Shown here: in pieces, positions 16,678 to 29,810 of the stretch
How positions within the stretch are numbered: the first letter of the stretch is position 1
Layout: the number at the start of each line of letters is the position of its first letter
Origin: Blasia pusilla
Taxonomy: Eukaryota > Marchantiophyta > Marchantiopsida > Blasiales
Assembly (NCBI GenBank): GCA_050084515.1
Contig: CM114274.1
Location: 13,764,001 to 13,828,000, forward strand
Length of the DNA stretch: 64,000 nucleotides
Direction: 5' to 3'
Position numbers and translations under genes: made by a program
Notes under the pieces: model-generated
Seen by the model: only the letters and a program-made list of their open reading frames with translations
What the model was told of the DNA's origin: nothing
Databases searched by the model: none

Positions 16678-19132
16678 ATCCATTATCTACCTTCTCAATA
16701 GGTCACCATTAACCCGTAGGTGTTTAAATTTATTCTCTTCAAACAAGTGGCATGGAGATTTTCCTCTCCACTATATATGACATGATAGAATCTTAGTTTC
16801 ATGAGTAGGCATTTTGTCCTCATTTTCAAGGTATTCATGCAATGAAGATGGTAGTATAGATGTGGATTATGACTGTCAAGATATAAGTATTTAGAATAAA
16901 TGAATATTATCTTGAAGTTCTTGATCATGAATATCCATATATCTCCTCATCTTTTAGGATATTCCATGGATGCTTGATTGTTGGGTTATGCTTTGCAAGA
17001 TGAGTTTTGACTTCTCTACCTCAAGATTTTTTTTTTAATGGATTTATGAATTCTTGACAAGTGATCTTCTTTCCTAATTGAATTGCAATTATGCCAATTT
17101 ACGTAGTAATAAATGCAATTATCAAGACATTTCTTAGTTTGTGCTTATAGAAAGTTGCAACTATTAGGAGTCACAAAGAGTTGCAATATTGTGACTCTAG
17201 TATAAGCATTCTTCAACCATGTTTTTGATCATTCACGAAGAATCCAAAGGGTCTCGCAAATTGGATAATCCTTTTTAATATTTTCTTATAACTATAAGTA
17301 GGAGTGAGTGGGCTCATTTCCTTACATCATTACTCTTCTTGCTCTCATAAGGAATTCTTCTTAAAGAAGATGAAAAGACTTACAAGAGGAGATATGAAGG
17401 ACATGGAAAATACAGGGGAATAGAATCGCAGATAGTAGAAGAGATATTGCATCTCTTACATCATATATTTTCTCCTATATTCCTAACCTCTTCGCAAGTC
17501 CTAGAAAGAAATCCTGCCTTGAGTCTTGCAAGTGTAAGACTTGCATTGGGTTTTGAGATTGAACTCATCGTGCATCTTGCGAGAAAGAGTCATTGAAGGA
17601 GAGGTTGTGCAGGTTTGGTTGTCGAGTCTCATAAGGTATAGACCTTCCCCCTAGGAAGCCTTTTCACCAAACCTTCATCTACCTCCCTTTGTTGTTCACC
17701 CAAGCTAAAGCGCGGAGGCTATCCTCAAGATGTGTATCAAGTGAGGTCCCAACAGCATACTAGCTCACAATATGGCAAAAAAACAAAACAGGATCAAATC
17801 CTCATTCAAATTAGTGAGGGGATAGGTAGGGGGAGTGCCCCCCTATAGGTACTTTTCAATTTTTTGGTCCTCAATCCAAACTAGGATTGAGACCCCTAAC
17901 TACTTGTTTGGCTTGGAGGATCCCAATATGACTTTTGGTGAGTTAATAGTTTTCCCGCCATTCATTTACTCACTAAGCTCACCTTGGCCTCTTACCTCAT
18001 GTTTTGTGCATCTCATACCCAACTTCACTCATGCCTTGACATCCCATAATTGGTCTCAATTCGCATTTATGGACTAACCTCATGGCACCAACACCCTTCT
18101 TGAATATTCCCAACCCCCAAACCACTGAGCCTCAACTAGGACTAACCTCAAGGCTCATTGCCCTTCTTGGTTCATCCCTACTTCTTGTAAGCACCTCTCT
18201 CAATGCACGGCCTCATCTTGACTTGTCTTATCTCATGGATTGAGTTTTCACGTTTGGATTTCTAGGTTTCTAGCCCATCTTGACCTTCCTTTGACAAATC
18301 ACTTTGTTGCTCGACAACTAGCTAATCTAAGTTGTGTCTAAGTGTTCTTGCTAACGTACATCCTCCTTTGACTTTTGATCATGACTCACCTCTTGGGTCC
18401 CCACTAGCATATGCATCCAAGATTTGCTAGTCACAACATCTTAATAACTTATTTGTCTTAAGTGGTCCTCATTGCACCCAAAATTATGAAGGGGGTTTGA
18501 TGATAAGATAACAAAAGAGGCCCCAAAGAAAAAATCTCCCATATGCTCAAGTGGTAAGATATGATGCATAGTGAAGAACTTTTTGGAAGGTGGCACCCAA
18601 AAAATCTTCTTAAACATTATAGGTACACTCTTGGTGCCAACGAGACAATGACCTTTAGAAAATACATTGTTTATCATTTTCTGAAGGATTAATCTAGATC
18701 ACTACGGATTGTCTTTCAATTCAATAGACTTTGAGGCATATAACCTTTGCGAGCATCTTCATAATCAAAAGAATCACTGGTTGTACTTCAAGTACGCAAG
18801 AATTATATATAATTCTTTGAAGAACAAGGCACCTCGGAAGGAACTAGAGTAGAATGCATTATGTATTATGCTTTATATTTTAATTTGTGTAATGTAAACC
18901 CAATTCAATTTGGAGCTACTCGAGGAATTATGAGCCTGGTACTAATTACATATTGTCTCAAGTTGAACATAATGAGGATATGTTGATAGTTCTCTTATCA
19001 TTAAGTTTTGTCACAAATGCAAGAACTTGAGTTGTTTTAGCATGTGAAGGAAAAGGTTTTCTTTTGTGCGTGAATGTTTGTGATGTGCAAATCATGTGAA
19101 GAAGAAGACCTTAAAAGTATATTCGTGCAAAA
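16678..19132. other. AT-rich stretch, no gene recognised
   Basis: I see only short open frames with no family match. The base composition and lack of long frames are typical of old transposon-derived DNA. Confidence 0.5.
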
Positions 19133-19440
19133 CTACTGAGTGGATGGATTATTACACCTACAATCATTTGAATCTATATCATAGCCCATGAAGATGCATG
19201 CTTCTGATTTCTTTATTTTTAAAGTTTTGCACTTCTCAACAAAATATGAACAAAGTATATGCAACCAAAAAATCTCAACCACAAAAGATGGGGATTTTGC
19301 TCCTACAAAAGAATCGTTAAACATGCCCTCTTATATCTTTGTATGTATTGTTACTATTGGTTTTATATTTATCAAATACAATGCACATAGATCTACTTCT
19401 ACTCAATATATCCAAGTATTTTCTTCTCACTCAAGATAGT
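19133..19440 (-). pseudogene. Ty1/copia polyprotein scrap (end of integrase region)
   Basis: The minus strand reads KSEACIFMGYDIDSNDCRC then NNPSTQ. This matches the conserved copia segment (cIFvGY...kayR.ynP.t) downstream of the integrase core. A FFGC-type motif lies just upstream in another frame, so a frameshift is present. No RT or LTR of this element is visible nearby. Confidence 0.6.
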
Positions 19441-20840
19441 CTTTGATGTTTAAGTTATACATCAACTCTTCATGTCTCCTACTCTATTTTTATTTGGAGT
19501 ATAATTATAAGTGTCTTGTTGCTATTGGACCCGACATATAACTTAGCAAGAAGAGTAAGCCCTTCAAAAGCCCAAGGTACCAAAAGATGTCAATTCATTT
19601 TGGATTTGCACAAATCTCTTGGCGGAAACTGGAAAAAGACTCGATGATCTAGGATTGCCATATATTTTCTTCATTTTTTAATTGAATCAGGGTTTCTCAT
19701 TGGCCGTGGACAAAATCATGCTCGATGGTCCAAAATCATGTTTGTATCTTCTATTATAGATGGAGGTAAGCCACAAAGTGATTGGTTCTTTGAGAGTTTT
19801 CCAACTTTTGGACTCCCTAAAAATCCAAATTTTGGTCAATTGATGGACCATCCACCTACCTTTTCTCTATTTTCTAAACATTTTTTCAAACCTTTCAGCA
19901 ATTGTAAAATTGTCTCTTTATCCATTAAATACTTGAACTGGATCACTCCTCTTTTTTCAAGTTCTTTGGATGACATGAAGAAGCTCATCAGAGACAATCA
20001 ATTTCTTATTAATAACCCCCATTTGCTAAAGCAATTTTCTCTCTCTTATAAATCTTGTTTTTTAACACTCATGCAGTTTTGTATGCTATGACTTTGGGTA
20101 CCAGAAAAAAAAGCTTTCACTATTCTTCTTTCTAATTTAATTTTACCCAATGCATGTTAAACTCGAGACTCTAGCGGAGGCTTTTCGTTCATGGTACAAA
20201 TGAAGAATTACAATAATAATTACTCAAATGCATAAGATTCTACATAACTGTTATACAATTTAGTGTAACAAAAAATGTACTCCTATTTATTAAAATCTAA
20301 TTGGCTCACATTGGGATGGAAACGCATCATAGTCTCACAAAAGAGCCATAGGTTGCAAAATACGAGAGGAGAGCATAAATGGTAATCTTAAATGATAAAG
20401 GTTGTAACCTAGAAGTAAATTACTAAACATCAGGAGGAACATGAGTATTCAAGTTCCATAAGGGTTTGAGTCATTGGACTCAAAGGAGATTATAACATAG
20501 CTTGGAATTTGGCTAAGTGTTTGGTGTTTCTTGTTGTTTGAGGTCATGGCAAGTAGATCTACACTACATTTTTTTTGAATAAGGTGGCATTAGAAACTTT
20601 GTGATGAGTTTTTTCAACTTACCAAAGCTCCGAAAATGCACAAATAGAACTCTTGAAACAAGCCCAAAATTTTCAAAGCAATTGTTTGGGTTGAAGTTTG
20701 CAAGTAACATCTCAAGATGGATACTTGAGAAATATTAGGGTGTGAAGATATCCAAAAGTGTATAAGAGGGAGGATCTCTAAGGAAGTTAAGAGATTTCAA
20801 TTCAAGCTCTAAGTCAAAGGAATAATACGTAAGGGCATCT
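19441..20840. other. AT-rich stretch with one unassigned open frame
   Basis: The longest frame is 117 codons at 19738-20091 (plus), with a Phe- and Lys-rich product and no motif I recognise. I treat it as probably non-coding. Nothing else stands out. Confidence 0.4.
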
Positions 20841-20845
20841 ATTGG

Positions 20846-20995
20846 CATATTATCGTGCCCATACACATTGCTACACAACATACATCGCTGGTCACATCCA
20901 TACAAGACAACACTGATCTTCCCAACATACGAGTAGATCCACACATACAAGAAATGAACTCATGCATGACATGGAGATCGGTTGCGCAACAAAAA
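20846..20995 (-). repeat. Isolated LTR-edge fragment of the DNMT-gypsy family
   Basis: The text ATTATCGTGCCCATACACATTGCTACACAAC...CATCGCTG matches the roughly 130-bp LTR edge at 41274 and 41918. It continues into ACATACAAGAAATGAACTCATGCATG, which is also found at 27050 next to copy B. It is a solo fragment just left of the chromovirus. Confidence 0.6.
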
Positions 20996-21080
20996 TCACA
21001 GTAAAATGGTTCACTCGCCCTAAAACTCCACTCTTGATTCTACATCGATATGTCAAGCCTCGTCCATCCTCTACTATGAG

Positions 21081-21432
21081 TGTAACCATCCTTTGTTAGT
21101 CAAAGTTAAGTTAGAGTCTATGACATGACGTATAAGTGGGAAAGAAACAACCAAAAAGACAAAAGACAAAAAAAAACATGAGATAAAGCTGAGAGTGGGG
21201 CCATAGGTTGTTTGGTGAAAATTGAGATAAGGATGAGATGGGGACATTAGAATCCAAAGACAATCCTCTTATGCTATGAGAAGAAGACACATAGCATAAG
21301 GATAGGTAGAGCCAATTTGTCTTCATTGTACTTATCTGTAAGTATGTAATTTATAAAAGAAGAGGAGAGGCCTTCAGGGTCATTCTATCTTTGAGCAACT
21401 CTAGACTGGTTCCGTGAGCTAAGGAATTGCGA
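21081..21432 (+). repeat. 5' LTR of the chromovirus
   Basis: It begins TGTAACCATCCTTTGTTAG and matches the 3' LTR at 26556-26896 over most of its length. A possible TATA element (ATTTATAAAAGAAGAGGAG) lies near 21350. The right edge is set by the primer-binding site. Confidence 0.9.
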
Positions 21433-21444
21433 TGGTATCAGAGC
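21433..21444 (+). promoter_or_regulatory. Primer-binding site, initiator-Met tRNA type
   Basis: TGGTATCAGAGC immediately follows the 5' LTR. This is the usual minus-strand primer site complementary to the 3' end of plant initiator methionine tRNA. Confidence 0.9.
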
Positions 21445-21959
21445 AAGGTTGCTCTTCCAACCTGACTAAATTACCCCTCTTGGAAGGATGATCAAGTAAT
21501 GATACATTGTTGAGAGTTAGAAAGGTTTCTGAGAGGCTCATAGTGGCTATTGAACTTCAAGTAGAGCAAGGGGGAAGGATTATTTTACAAGTAATGATGG
21601 AGGGGGAGCAAGAGTGACTCATAATTTTTCGTTTCTAAATCCATTCACCATCAAACTCTTATATGTAGATAGATACTGGTTCACGAGATACCTCTTATAT
21701 CACTTTGATGAAGTTTTCATGACACAAATGATGGAGCCTCGCTTCTTCCTTTTAGTGATCCTCCCTACTGTTACACATGATCATGTGTGAGATTACACTA
21801 TTTATATATATTTTTAAAGGAGATATGGGGAATGGATTTGAATAGGCCCCCATAAGTTTTTTTAACACTTATTGTACACTCCATATGGTTTGTCAATCTA
21901 AGGTAGTATATTGAGAGTTTATGATGAGGAAGTTTGACCAAGAGTATTATAATGAGGTC

Positions 21960-23085
21960 ATTGCGTTAACACTACGACCATGAAAGAAACTTTGAGGGAT
22001 ATGATTCGTGAATTGAGAGAGTTGAGGGTTATATTTGATCAAAGTCAAATCCAAGTCCAAGAATTAGTGCAAAAAGTTATTTTGGTCAGAAATATGAGAG
22101 AGAGAGAGATGGAAACCACAAGTGTCGTGACTTATGGTAGAGTGAGAAAACCTTAAGGGCACTAGCATTGGAGGCCCAAGCAGCACAAAGAGTGATGGAG
22201 ATGAATGCCCAAATATCATTGATATTGAAAATGACAAAGGCTTACAAGGTAGAACAATACAAAAACAAGTCGAGCCATGGGGGTATTAAAGGGTTGGATT
22301 ACTTTTATGGAAATCCAATTATCCCTTTTCAACATTGATGATCATATTGCACGGATGTTTGTAAGATCTTGGTTAACCGATCGAGCATTAATATGGTATC
22401 AAGGATAGGAGAGATCCTTGATTGAAATAAGTCAACAAATCACATGGAGAAGAATGAAGCAAGGGCTACTGCAAAATTTTCAAGCTCTGGACACAATCCT
22501 CACTGCTAGAATGAAATTATGGCGATTGGAGTAGAAAGGTACTATGGAGGACTATATTGAAGAGTTTCGTGACTTATAGATACATACTCGCGACATGAGT
22601 TGGGCAGAAACCCTTGATCCGTTCAAGAGAGGTTTGAAGAGGAAGGTGCGTCAAGAAGTGATTCAAGACAACTCGAAGGATATCAATGAAGCACTCGCAT
22701 GTGCCCAACATATGGCGAATGTGTACAAAGAAGGAGGAGAGGTGGTTGCTTCTATGAACAACCACTTCAGATCCACAACCATGGAGTTGGGTAACCTTCG
22801 AGCACGAGCTAGATGCTTTTGCACCACAAAGATTTAATGGAAGGATGCCAATGGAGAGAGATCAGAACCCCAACATACAAGGAATTTCTCCTCTGACCAA
22901 CGAGATCAAGGTTCATAGAGGAGGGAGAGAATTTGAAGTCCGAAGAGATACATGCCAATGTTTTGAATATGGTAGATATGGTCATATAGTCATGAATTCC
23001 CACCTTCGTAGGCTTGAAAATAGGCCATATTGTGGCCCTCTTAATCATCTTGAAGGAGGACACATATAGGAAGATGACAAAGAAG
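21960..23085 (+). pseudogene. gag of the chromovirus
   Basis: The frame starting near 21982 (MKETLRDMIRELRELR) is helical and charged. A capsid-like part (22595-22800) follows, then a broken zinc knuckle with CFEYGRYGHIVMN, in which the second Cys is Tyr. Stops and frame changes interrupt it. Confidence 0.8.
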
Positions 23086-23214
23086 GCTGACCTCATGGAA
23101 ATTTCAACCACCAGTAATCTGGCCTCACGTATATACTAGTTCTACCAAAAGGAGAAAAGGCAAGGATCAACACCAACATGTTGAGGTAATGGTTTGAAGA
23201 GAGGAGAAACGCAT

Positions 23215-24970
23215 CTCATTTTCGTACATGGGGAAGTAGAAGGATCCCAAGTTAGAGTGTTGATTGATCTTGCTGCAATAGAAAACTTCCTTTCAAGAGC
23301 CATAGCTATGAGTTGGGCTTAGCTTTAGAGAGGGATCAAAAAGAAGAGTAGAATTTCCAAACGGGCAGACAGAAAGGATTGATAAGCTTCTTAGAAGGGT
23401 AGAGTTGAGGATAGGAAAGTATCATGAAGAGTTGGAGATTAAGGTCATTAGATTAGCATGTTATGATGTTATCTTCGGGATGCCTTGGATAGGATGGTAC
23501 AATCCACAGATAGATTTGAGAAAAAAATTGTGAAGATCCGAGAGTGGAAGCTTTATGGAGATAGAATCAAATCACGGCCTATCCCTATATGCCATAGGAA
23601 AAACTGCCATCAAACATCAAGATGTATATTTCCTGGGTTTAATAAAAGATGTTTGTAGTTTGAAAAATTATTTAGAGGTACCAGACAAGTTGAGAGAAAT
23701 CTAAGAGGAATATAAAGATGAATTCCTAAATAATTTACCATCAAGGTTACGATCCAAATAGAGGGTAGATCACAAGATTGAGGTTCTTCCAAGAAGCACA
23801 CCACCATGCAAGGCTCTTTACCGCTTAGTTCTGAGGGAATTCAAAGAATGTAAGGCCCAAGTGGAGGCCAACGAGAGATTGCACATAGACTTCATCTAAG
23901 CAAGCGTCTTGCCATATAGAGCCCTTGTTCTTTTTGTGAAAAAGAACGATGGAAACATGTGATTGTTTATCGACTATCAAGCACTAAATCAACAAACAGT
24001 AAAAAATAAATATCCATTACCAAGAATGGATGATTTTTTCGACCAACTACAAGAAGAAAAATATTTCACCAAACTCGACCTTAGAAGTGGCTACAACCAA
24101 ATGCGAATTGCGGATGAAGATGTGCCCAAGATTGATTTTTTTACTATGTATGGACACTTTTAATACTTAATCATGCCATTTGGTCTTACTAATGCACCTG
24201 CAACCTTTATGGGCCTAATGAATGATATATTTTGTCCATATTTACACAAGTCTGTCATCGTATTCTTAGATTTCATTGATATCTTGGTTAATCGTAAAAT
24301 CATAGAGGAGCATATAAATCATCTATGAGAAGTTCTTCAAATCCTAAGAGATAATGAGTTGTATGCTAAAGCTCCAAAATGTGACTTCGGTAAGACAGAA
24401 GTTGATTATCTAGGACATCGAGTAAGCGTAGAAGGCATTCACGTGATGAGTGAGAAGGTAGAAGCGATCCAAGAATGGAGTCAAATAAAGAATCAAACTC
24501 AATTGAAGAGTTTTCTAGGGTTAATAGGATTCTATCAAATATTTGTCAAAGGTTTTGCTTAAATTGCACAATCCTTGACAACTTTACTAGGAGAAAGAAA
24601 AAAATAGAATTGGGATACATCACAAGAGTTTTTTTTCAATCATTCAAGGATGCCTTGATCAAATCCCTTATTTTCAAGTGGTATGATCCTAATTGACCAA
24701 TCAAGTTGGCCACATATGCTAGAGGTACTAGCATTAAAGAAATATTACAACAAGAATGGCATGGGAGAATGGATGGCTATTGCCTTCTTTTCTCGCAAGT
24801 TGTTGCTAGCGGAGCAAAACTACCATACAACCGAGCGAGAAGAACTTACTATTGTATTGGAAACCAAACATTGGAAATATTACTTGGGCAACAAGGAGTT
24901 TATGGTGGAGACTAATCACAAGACTTTAGTCTAATTAGAGTCCCAAAAGGAGCTCTCCATACGCCAAATT
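23215..24970 (+). pseudogene. Protease, reverse transcriptase and RNase H of the chromovirus
   Basis: A protease-like segment VLIDLAAIENFLS (about 23256) stands where LIDSGAT.NFLS is expected, so the catalytic motif is altered. RT has [45 protein letters not shown] and a damaged catalytic box (FLDFID instead of FxDD). RNase H (24.70-24.97 kb) has AIAFFSRKLLLAEQNYHTTE and ETNHKTL. Several in-frame stops occur. Confidence 0.88.
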
Positions 24971-25254
24971 TAATGGGTAAAATGGCGATAAAAATTCACC
25001 ATGAAAATTATCTATGTAGAAGGAAAAAAGCAGTTGGAAGACGCCCTGACTTGTATACTACCGATGAATAACATGTCTAAAGTGCAGATTTACTCTGATT
25101 GGTGGAAAATATTGACCAAAGCCACAAATGAGGATGAATGAATTGCAGTTGTTATTCATGCCAACAAAGTACACGAGGCTCAAGGATTGGTTTTCCATAA
25201 AGGTAGAGTATGGATCCCACAAGATCCATAGTTATGCACTAAAGTATTATTTAA

Positions 25255-26537
25255 AGCTCACGATATAATCATTGCAGGTCATATGGGAGCTAAAAAAAAC
25301 CTTAAAGGGATTACAACGGATATACTATTGGCCCAAAATGAGAGAAGATATTGAGGTATATGTAAGGAGTTGTATGATTTGTCAACAAATCATGGCTAGT
25401 AGCACAAAACTAGCAAGATTGTTACCGCCCATCCCAATATCTAAAAAATATTGGGAATAAGTTTCTATGGATCTTGTTTGTGAGCTACCATATACGATCA
25501 TGGAATATGACTCTATTGTCGTCTTTATAGATAAACTAAGCAAGATGATACATCTTCATCCGACCAAGAAGATCGTCACTGTAGCAGAGTTGGCTGGGAT
25601 CTACATCGAGATAGTATTTGTCCATCATGGTCTTCTTAAAGTGCTTATCATTGATAGAGGAACCCATTTCACAAGTTTATTTTGGAAGGTTTTATTCGGA
25701 TTTCTCCAAACTAAACTAGCCACTATAGCTTATCACCCTCAAATTGATAGACAAATTGAAAGGGCCAATCGTACCATTGAGAATATGCTACACGCCTTAA
25801 CATTGGAGAATCAACAAGGATAGGACTCATTGTTATCCTTTGTAGAGTTCTCATACAATAACTCCTTGAACTCTTCAACTAAGGCAACACCTTTCTTTTA
25901 AATGTATGGCGAGCATTCCTTAATTCCTTCTAGTCTCACTTGAATAGGAAAACTTCCGAGGGGAATCCATAAAGATAGCATCAATTAATGAGTTTGTGGA
26001 ACTGATTTAGAAAGGGGTTCAACTTGCTGAGGAGAAGTAGCCCAAAATTGACAAAAAATACAATATGTAGATGCTCATCGTGGGGATGTCGAGTTTCTTT
26101 TGAAGGGGACAAGGTTTGGTTAGCAACAACCAATTTATCATTAGTAGAAGTTCGTAAGCTTAATCCTTACTATATAGGGCCTTTCACTATGATACAAAAA
26201 ATGGGCGTCATGGCATATAAGCTAGACCTACCGATACATATTAAAATTCATCTTGTATTTTACGTCTCTCATCTTTGACCGTTTATCCCACGCCTTCAAA
26301 GATTTAAGGATAATATTTTCCTTCCACCACTTCCTTAAATAGTAGGATATCACGAAGAATTTCTGGAATGTATCTTAAAGAAACGCACTTGAGAAGCTCA
26401 TCACCAACGAGTCAAATACTTGGTCCAATGGACAACATATCCATTATTTGAGGCCACATGGGAATCCTTAGCCAACTTGGCCAAGGCACCACTAATAGTG
26501 CAAGAGTTTGAAAGTTCTCACAAGGAGGACTTTGTGT
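25255..26537 (+). pseudogene. Integrase with C-terminal chromodomain
   Basis: The zinc-binding region ends CMICQQIMA. The catalytic core shows MDLVCELP, LIIDRGTHFTS and IERANRTIENML, which gives the D, D and E residues of the DDE triad. A GPY/F-like part reads RKLNPYYIGPFTMI. The last segment (about 26.34-26.52 kb) contains VKYLVQWTTYPLFEATWESL, a chromodomain aromatic-cage pattern. Chromodomains guide chromoviruses to heterochromatin. One TGA lies inside the chromodomain. Confidence 0.87.
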
Positions 26538-26540
26538 CTT

Positions 26541-26555
26541 GAATGGGGGGAGATT
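26541..26555 (+). promoter_or_regulatory. Polypurine tract of the chromovirus
   Basis: GAATGGGGGGAGATT directly precedes the 3' LTR and is the expected plus-strand primer. Confidence 0.85.
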
Positions 26556-26896
26556 TATAACCATCCTTTGTTAGTAATAATTAAGTTAGAATCTATCACA
26601 TGTAGCACATAAGTGGGAAAGAAACAACGAAAAAGAGAAAATACAAGAAAAATATGAGATAAAGATGATAGTGGGGCCATAGGTTGATGAAAACTAAGAT
26701 AAGAATGAGGTAGGGACATAAGAGTCCAAATAAGATCCTCTCATGCTATGAGAATAAGACACGTGGCATAAGGATAGGTAGAGCTAATTTATCACCATTC
26801 TACCTATCTCTAAGTATATAAAAGAAGAGGAGAGGCCTTAAGGGGCATTCTATCTTTGAGCAACTCTAGAGAAGTTTTGTGAATTGGAGAGTTACA
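26556..26896 (+). repeat. 3' LTR of the chromovirus
   Basis: It starts TATAACCATCCTTTGTTAG (TG changed to TA) and ends GTTACA. With the 5' LTR start TGTAAC this gives the original 6-bp terminal inverted repeat TGTAAC/GTTACA. Many substitutions relative to the 5' LTR indicate an old insertion. Confidence 0.9.
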
Positions 26897-26970
26897 TTAG
26901 GGAGTCTGAACGCTAGCACATAGTTTCTACCTCACAAACAAGCAAGAGAGATGCTCCAACGGCCCAATAT

Positions 26971-27002
26971 GAGAAAGATGGCTTGCAAAAGCCATCTTTC
27001 TC
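26971..27002. repeat. Perfect 14-bp hairpin with 4-base loop
   Basis: Arms GAGAAAGATGGCTT (26971-26984) and AAGCCATCTTTCTC (26989-27002) pair perfectly around GCAA. It lies just left of copy B and is followed by TTATATAG. It may be an LTR regulatory or polyadenylation structure. Confidence 0.8.
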
Positions 27003-27039
27003 CCTTATATAGTCTCCCTCCCTCCCCATCTTTCCCCAT

Positions 27040-29810
27040 CTTTTAGATCCATATATACAAGAAATGAACTGATGCATGTATATGGAGATGACGCAACCGC
27101 CCCCTAGCTTGCAGTTGGGTCTTCTTAACTCTAGATAGCACACATCATATCTATCTGGAATGACCTACTACCCTACACACATCCATGACATAACCATCAT
27201 CCCGTGGAAACTACATCAAGAAGGGGGGTCAGACACGTCATATGCCACCCTCGAGAACAACCATCATACACCAACATAGTGGTTGCACACCTTCCAGATC
27301 CGCACAACATACACCTCAAGCCCGCATGTACCATTGCCACACTCACATACACTGTCTTGTCCACATTTGGAAGATGACATGGCGCACAGTTGTGAACATG
27401 ATCCTTCCAAACCATACCATCTCGTCCCTCCAACATGAGGACTCCTGTCGATAACACCTCGCACACACTCAAAATTGTGCGCCCTTGCAATAACATCTAG
27501 CGTCGTGGGTGCCACTTGTTGTAAATACATATTATCTCTAGGATGCAACCTCCTAATCCCTAGACTATAACCTCCTCCACAAATGATCGCATACCTCAAC
27601 ATATCCTTATGTTGAGCAATAGCTAAGTTCTCAAATCCCATGGGTATAACTCTATGAAAAATCTCTGCCCTCTGAGAACATGCTTGTGCCCACACATCTG
27701 GGTCATCAAGATCTAACATCTCCTCCATGTCACATCGAATAGCTGCAGGTAAATCTAGCTCTCTCCCATAGAGAAAAAAGTACGGTAAGAACGACGCCAA
27801 ATATGCTTGCCGACTGTAGCGATGATCCATATCAAACCATGACAAGTGTAGGTCCCACCCCCTCAAATGTCCTCGAAGCAAGCCATACTTGCGTAACTCT
27901 CTCTTTATCGTATGTTCTACTCTCTCCGCCAACCCATCCGCTTCAAGATGATCTCTAGACGTGGTGCCGTGATTTATCAGTGTGTGATCACACAACGCTT
28001 GAACTCTTTCTTGAACTCGCTACCCCTGGTCAGTCAACACCTCTGTTGGAGCACCAAAATAACTAAGGACATGATCTAGAAATGCATAAGCCACTCCCTT
28101 GCTTGTCTTGTTTGGTAGTGCCACCAACTCTATCCACTTGGAGAAATGTTCCACTATGACCAATACATACCTATGATGACGCCCCATTAATGGCAAAGGT
28201 CCCACAAAGTCTAGACTCCATCGATAACCTAAACCCATAATTGGCAAAGGATGCAATTGAGGAGTGGGAGCATTGAAGGATGCTCGCACTCAATCACAAA
28301 CCATACACTTGGCTACAAAAATTTTGAACCTCAGCATGCATGTCGCGCCACCAATATTGAACTTGAAGTAAGTTGTAAGTACGCTTTACTCCAAAATGCC
28401 CCAACTCCTCATGGGCATGTCGCACTACACGTGATCGCTCGGAAGGATGAGGCACCACTTGTACCCTACCATCTCTCCATACCTATAGAATATGTGTCCC
28501 CTCTAACTTGAACTTCTAGGCTCTCTATAGGATCCGATCTTGCTCCTTAGCACTCATTGACCTCACTATGACGCCAATATATAGGAACTCCACAACCTCC
28601 ATGTCGTCATGGATATCACGACTTCCCGTCGCCTCCACGCTTACCTCTAGATCTGAAGATTCGTCATCTAACCCCACCATTGGAGTCACCACCTATTGCT
28701 GACCTATCATAATCAACCAACAAAGAAAGGTAGATGCGTGCCAACCGGGCACCATCTTCTCATCAGTCTCTCCGTCCCATCAAGCTCCTGTGTCGTCTCT
28801 CTAACTCAAGCATCGGTTGCGACTCAATCCATCTGCATCTTGGTTTAGCCGACCTAGCTTATAAACCACCTCAAACTCGTACTCCTACAATAATAGAGCC
28901 CACCTAGTAAGCTTCCCCATAAGCTTGTCGGACTTCATCAACCACCTCTATGGCTGATGATGAGTGATAAGTATGAACGGGTTGCCCAACAGATAGCACT
29001 TGAAATGTGCAATAGCCCATAGTACTGCAAAGCACTCTCCCTCATAGGAGTTGTACTTTGCCTCTGCAATGTTTTTTAATTGACTCGCATATGCCACAAC
29101 AAAATCCCTCTCCTCGTCATCGCTCTGAGTAAGCACCACTCCTAGATCCAACATGCTCCAATCCGTATGTAACTAGACTTGACGACCCCTAACCGATCTC
29201 TATAAAATGTGTGAGGATGTCAATCTGTCCTTGAGCTCCTAAAATGCTCACTCCTGATCATCTCCCCAATACCAAACTTGATCAAATCTCGTCAGCAAGG
29301 TCAAAGACTTCACGATCGCACTAAAACCCTTGACGTATCGTCGATAGGAGTTCGTCAGTCCTAGAAACGTTTGGAATTGACTCACATCTGTAGGGCATGG
29401 AATCTGCGCAATTGCCTCTATCTTCGTCTACTGAATAGCTAACCCACTCAAGTATACGGTGTGTCCCAAGTACTTGATCTGCTCTTGAAAGAACCTACAC
29501 TTTCTTCGATATAACTTTCGTCCATGTAATCGCAATTTCCGAAACATCTCCTCCAAGTGTTGCTCCTGCTCCTCAACCGTGGAACTAAAGATAAGAATAT
29601 TATCAATGTAACCGTACAAGATCCAAGCCAACCATAATCCTTTCCATCACTCTCTAGAACTCCGCAGGAGCGTTCTTCAACCCATGTGGTAAGAACCGCT
29701 AATGATACAATCAATCTCCCCCGAATCAATCAATCCCCCAAAATGTTGTCTTCTCCCTATCGTCCATCCTGATAGGAAGCTGATGATAGCCGGCATTGTC
29801 ACGACCCTCA
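27040..29810 (-). mobile_element. DNMT-gypsy family copy B, truncated within RT
   Basis: Reading leftward: RT remnant (29.75-29.40 kb, with CYIDD-like GYIDNILIFSSTVEE), RNase H (29154-28948, DEERDFVVAYASQLKNI), integrase core (28289-27750, SLDFVGPLPL, VLTDQG, ADGLAERVEHTIKR), GPY/F-like region, and a PHD finger (27313-27197, CMLCGSGRCATTMLVYDGC, third Cys replaced by Tyr). A polypurine-like run lies near 27100 (complement CCGCCCCCTAGCTTG). The element ends abruptly near 29810, before the region that would hold the methyltransferase, so whether it carried one is unknown. Confidence 0.85.

Larger units (their letters stand above)
21081..26896 (+). mobile_element. Ty3/gypsy chromovirus, near full length, decayed
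   Basis: This 5.8-kb element has two LTRs, a primer-binding site, gag, protease, RT, RNase H, integrase, chromodomain and a polypurine tract, in that order on the plus strand. All frames carry stops, so it cannot move by itself. The bases next to the two LTRs do not form a clear 5-bp target duplication. Confidence 0.93.

Noticed and set aside
19738-20091. 117-codon frame as a gene
   Set aside because: No motif, no codon pattern distinct from the flanks and no neighbouring exons; chance openness in AT-rich DNA is possible.
21433-21444. tRNA gene remnant at TGGTATCAGAGC
   Set aside because: Only the 12-base primer-binding complement is present, directly after an LTR; no tRNA cloverleaf surrounds it.
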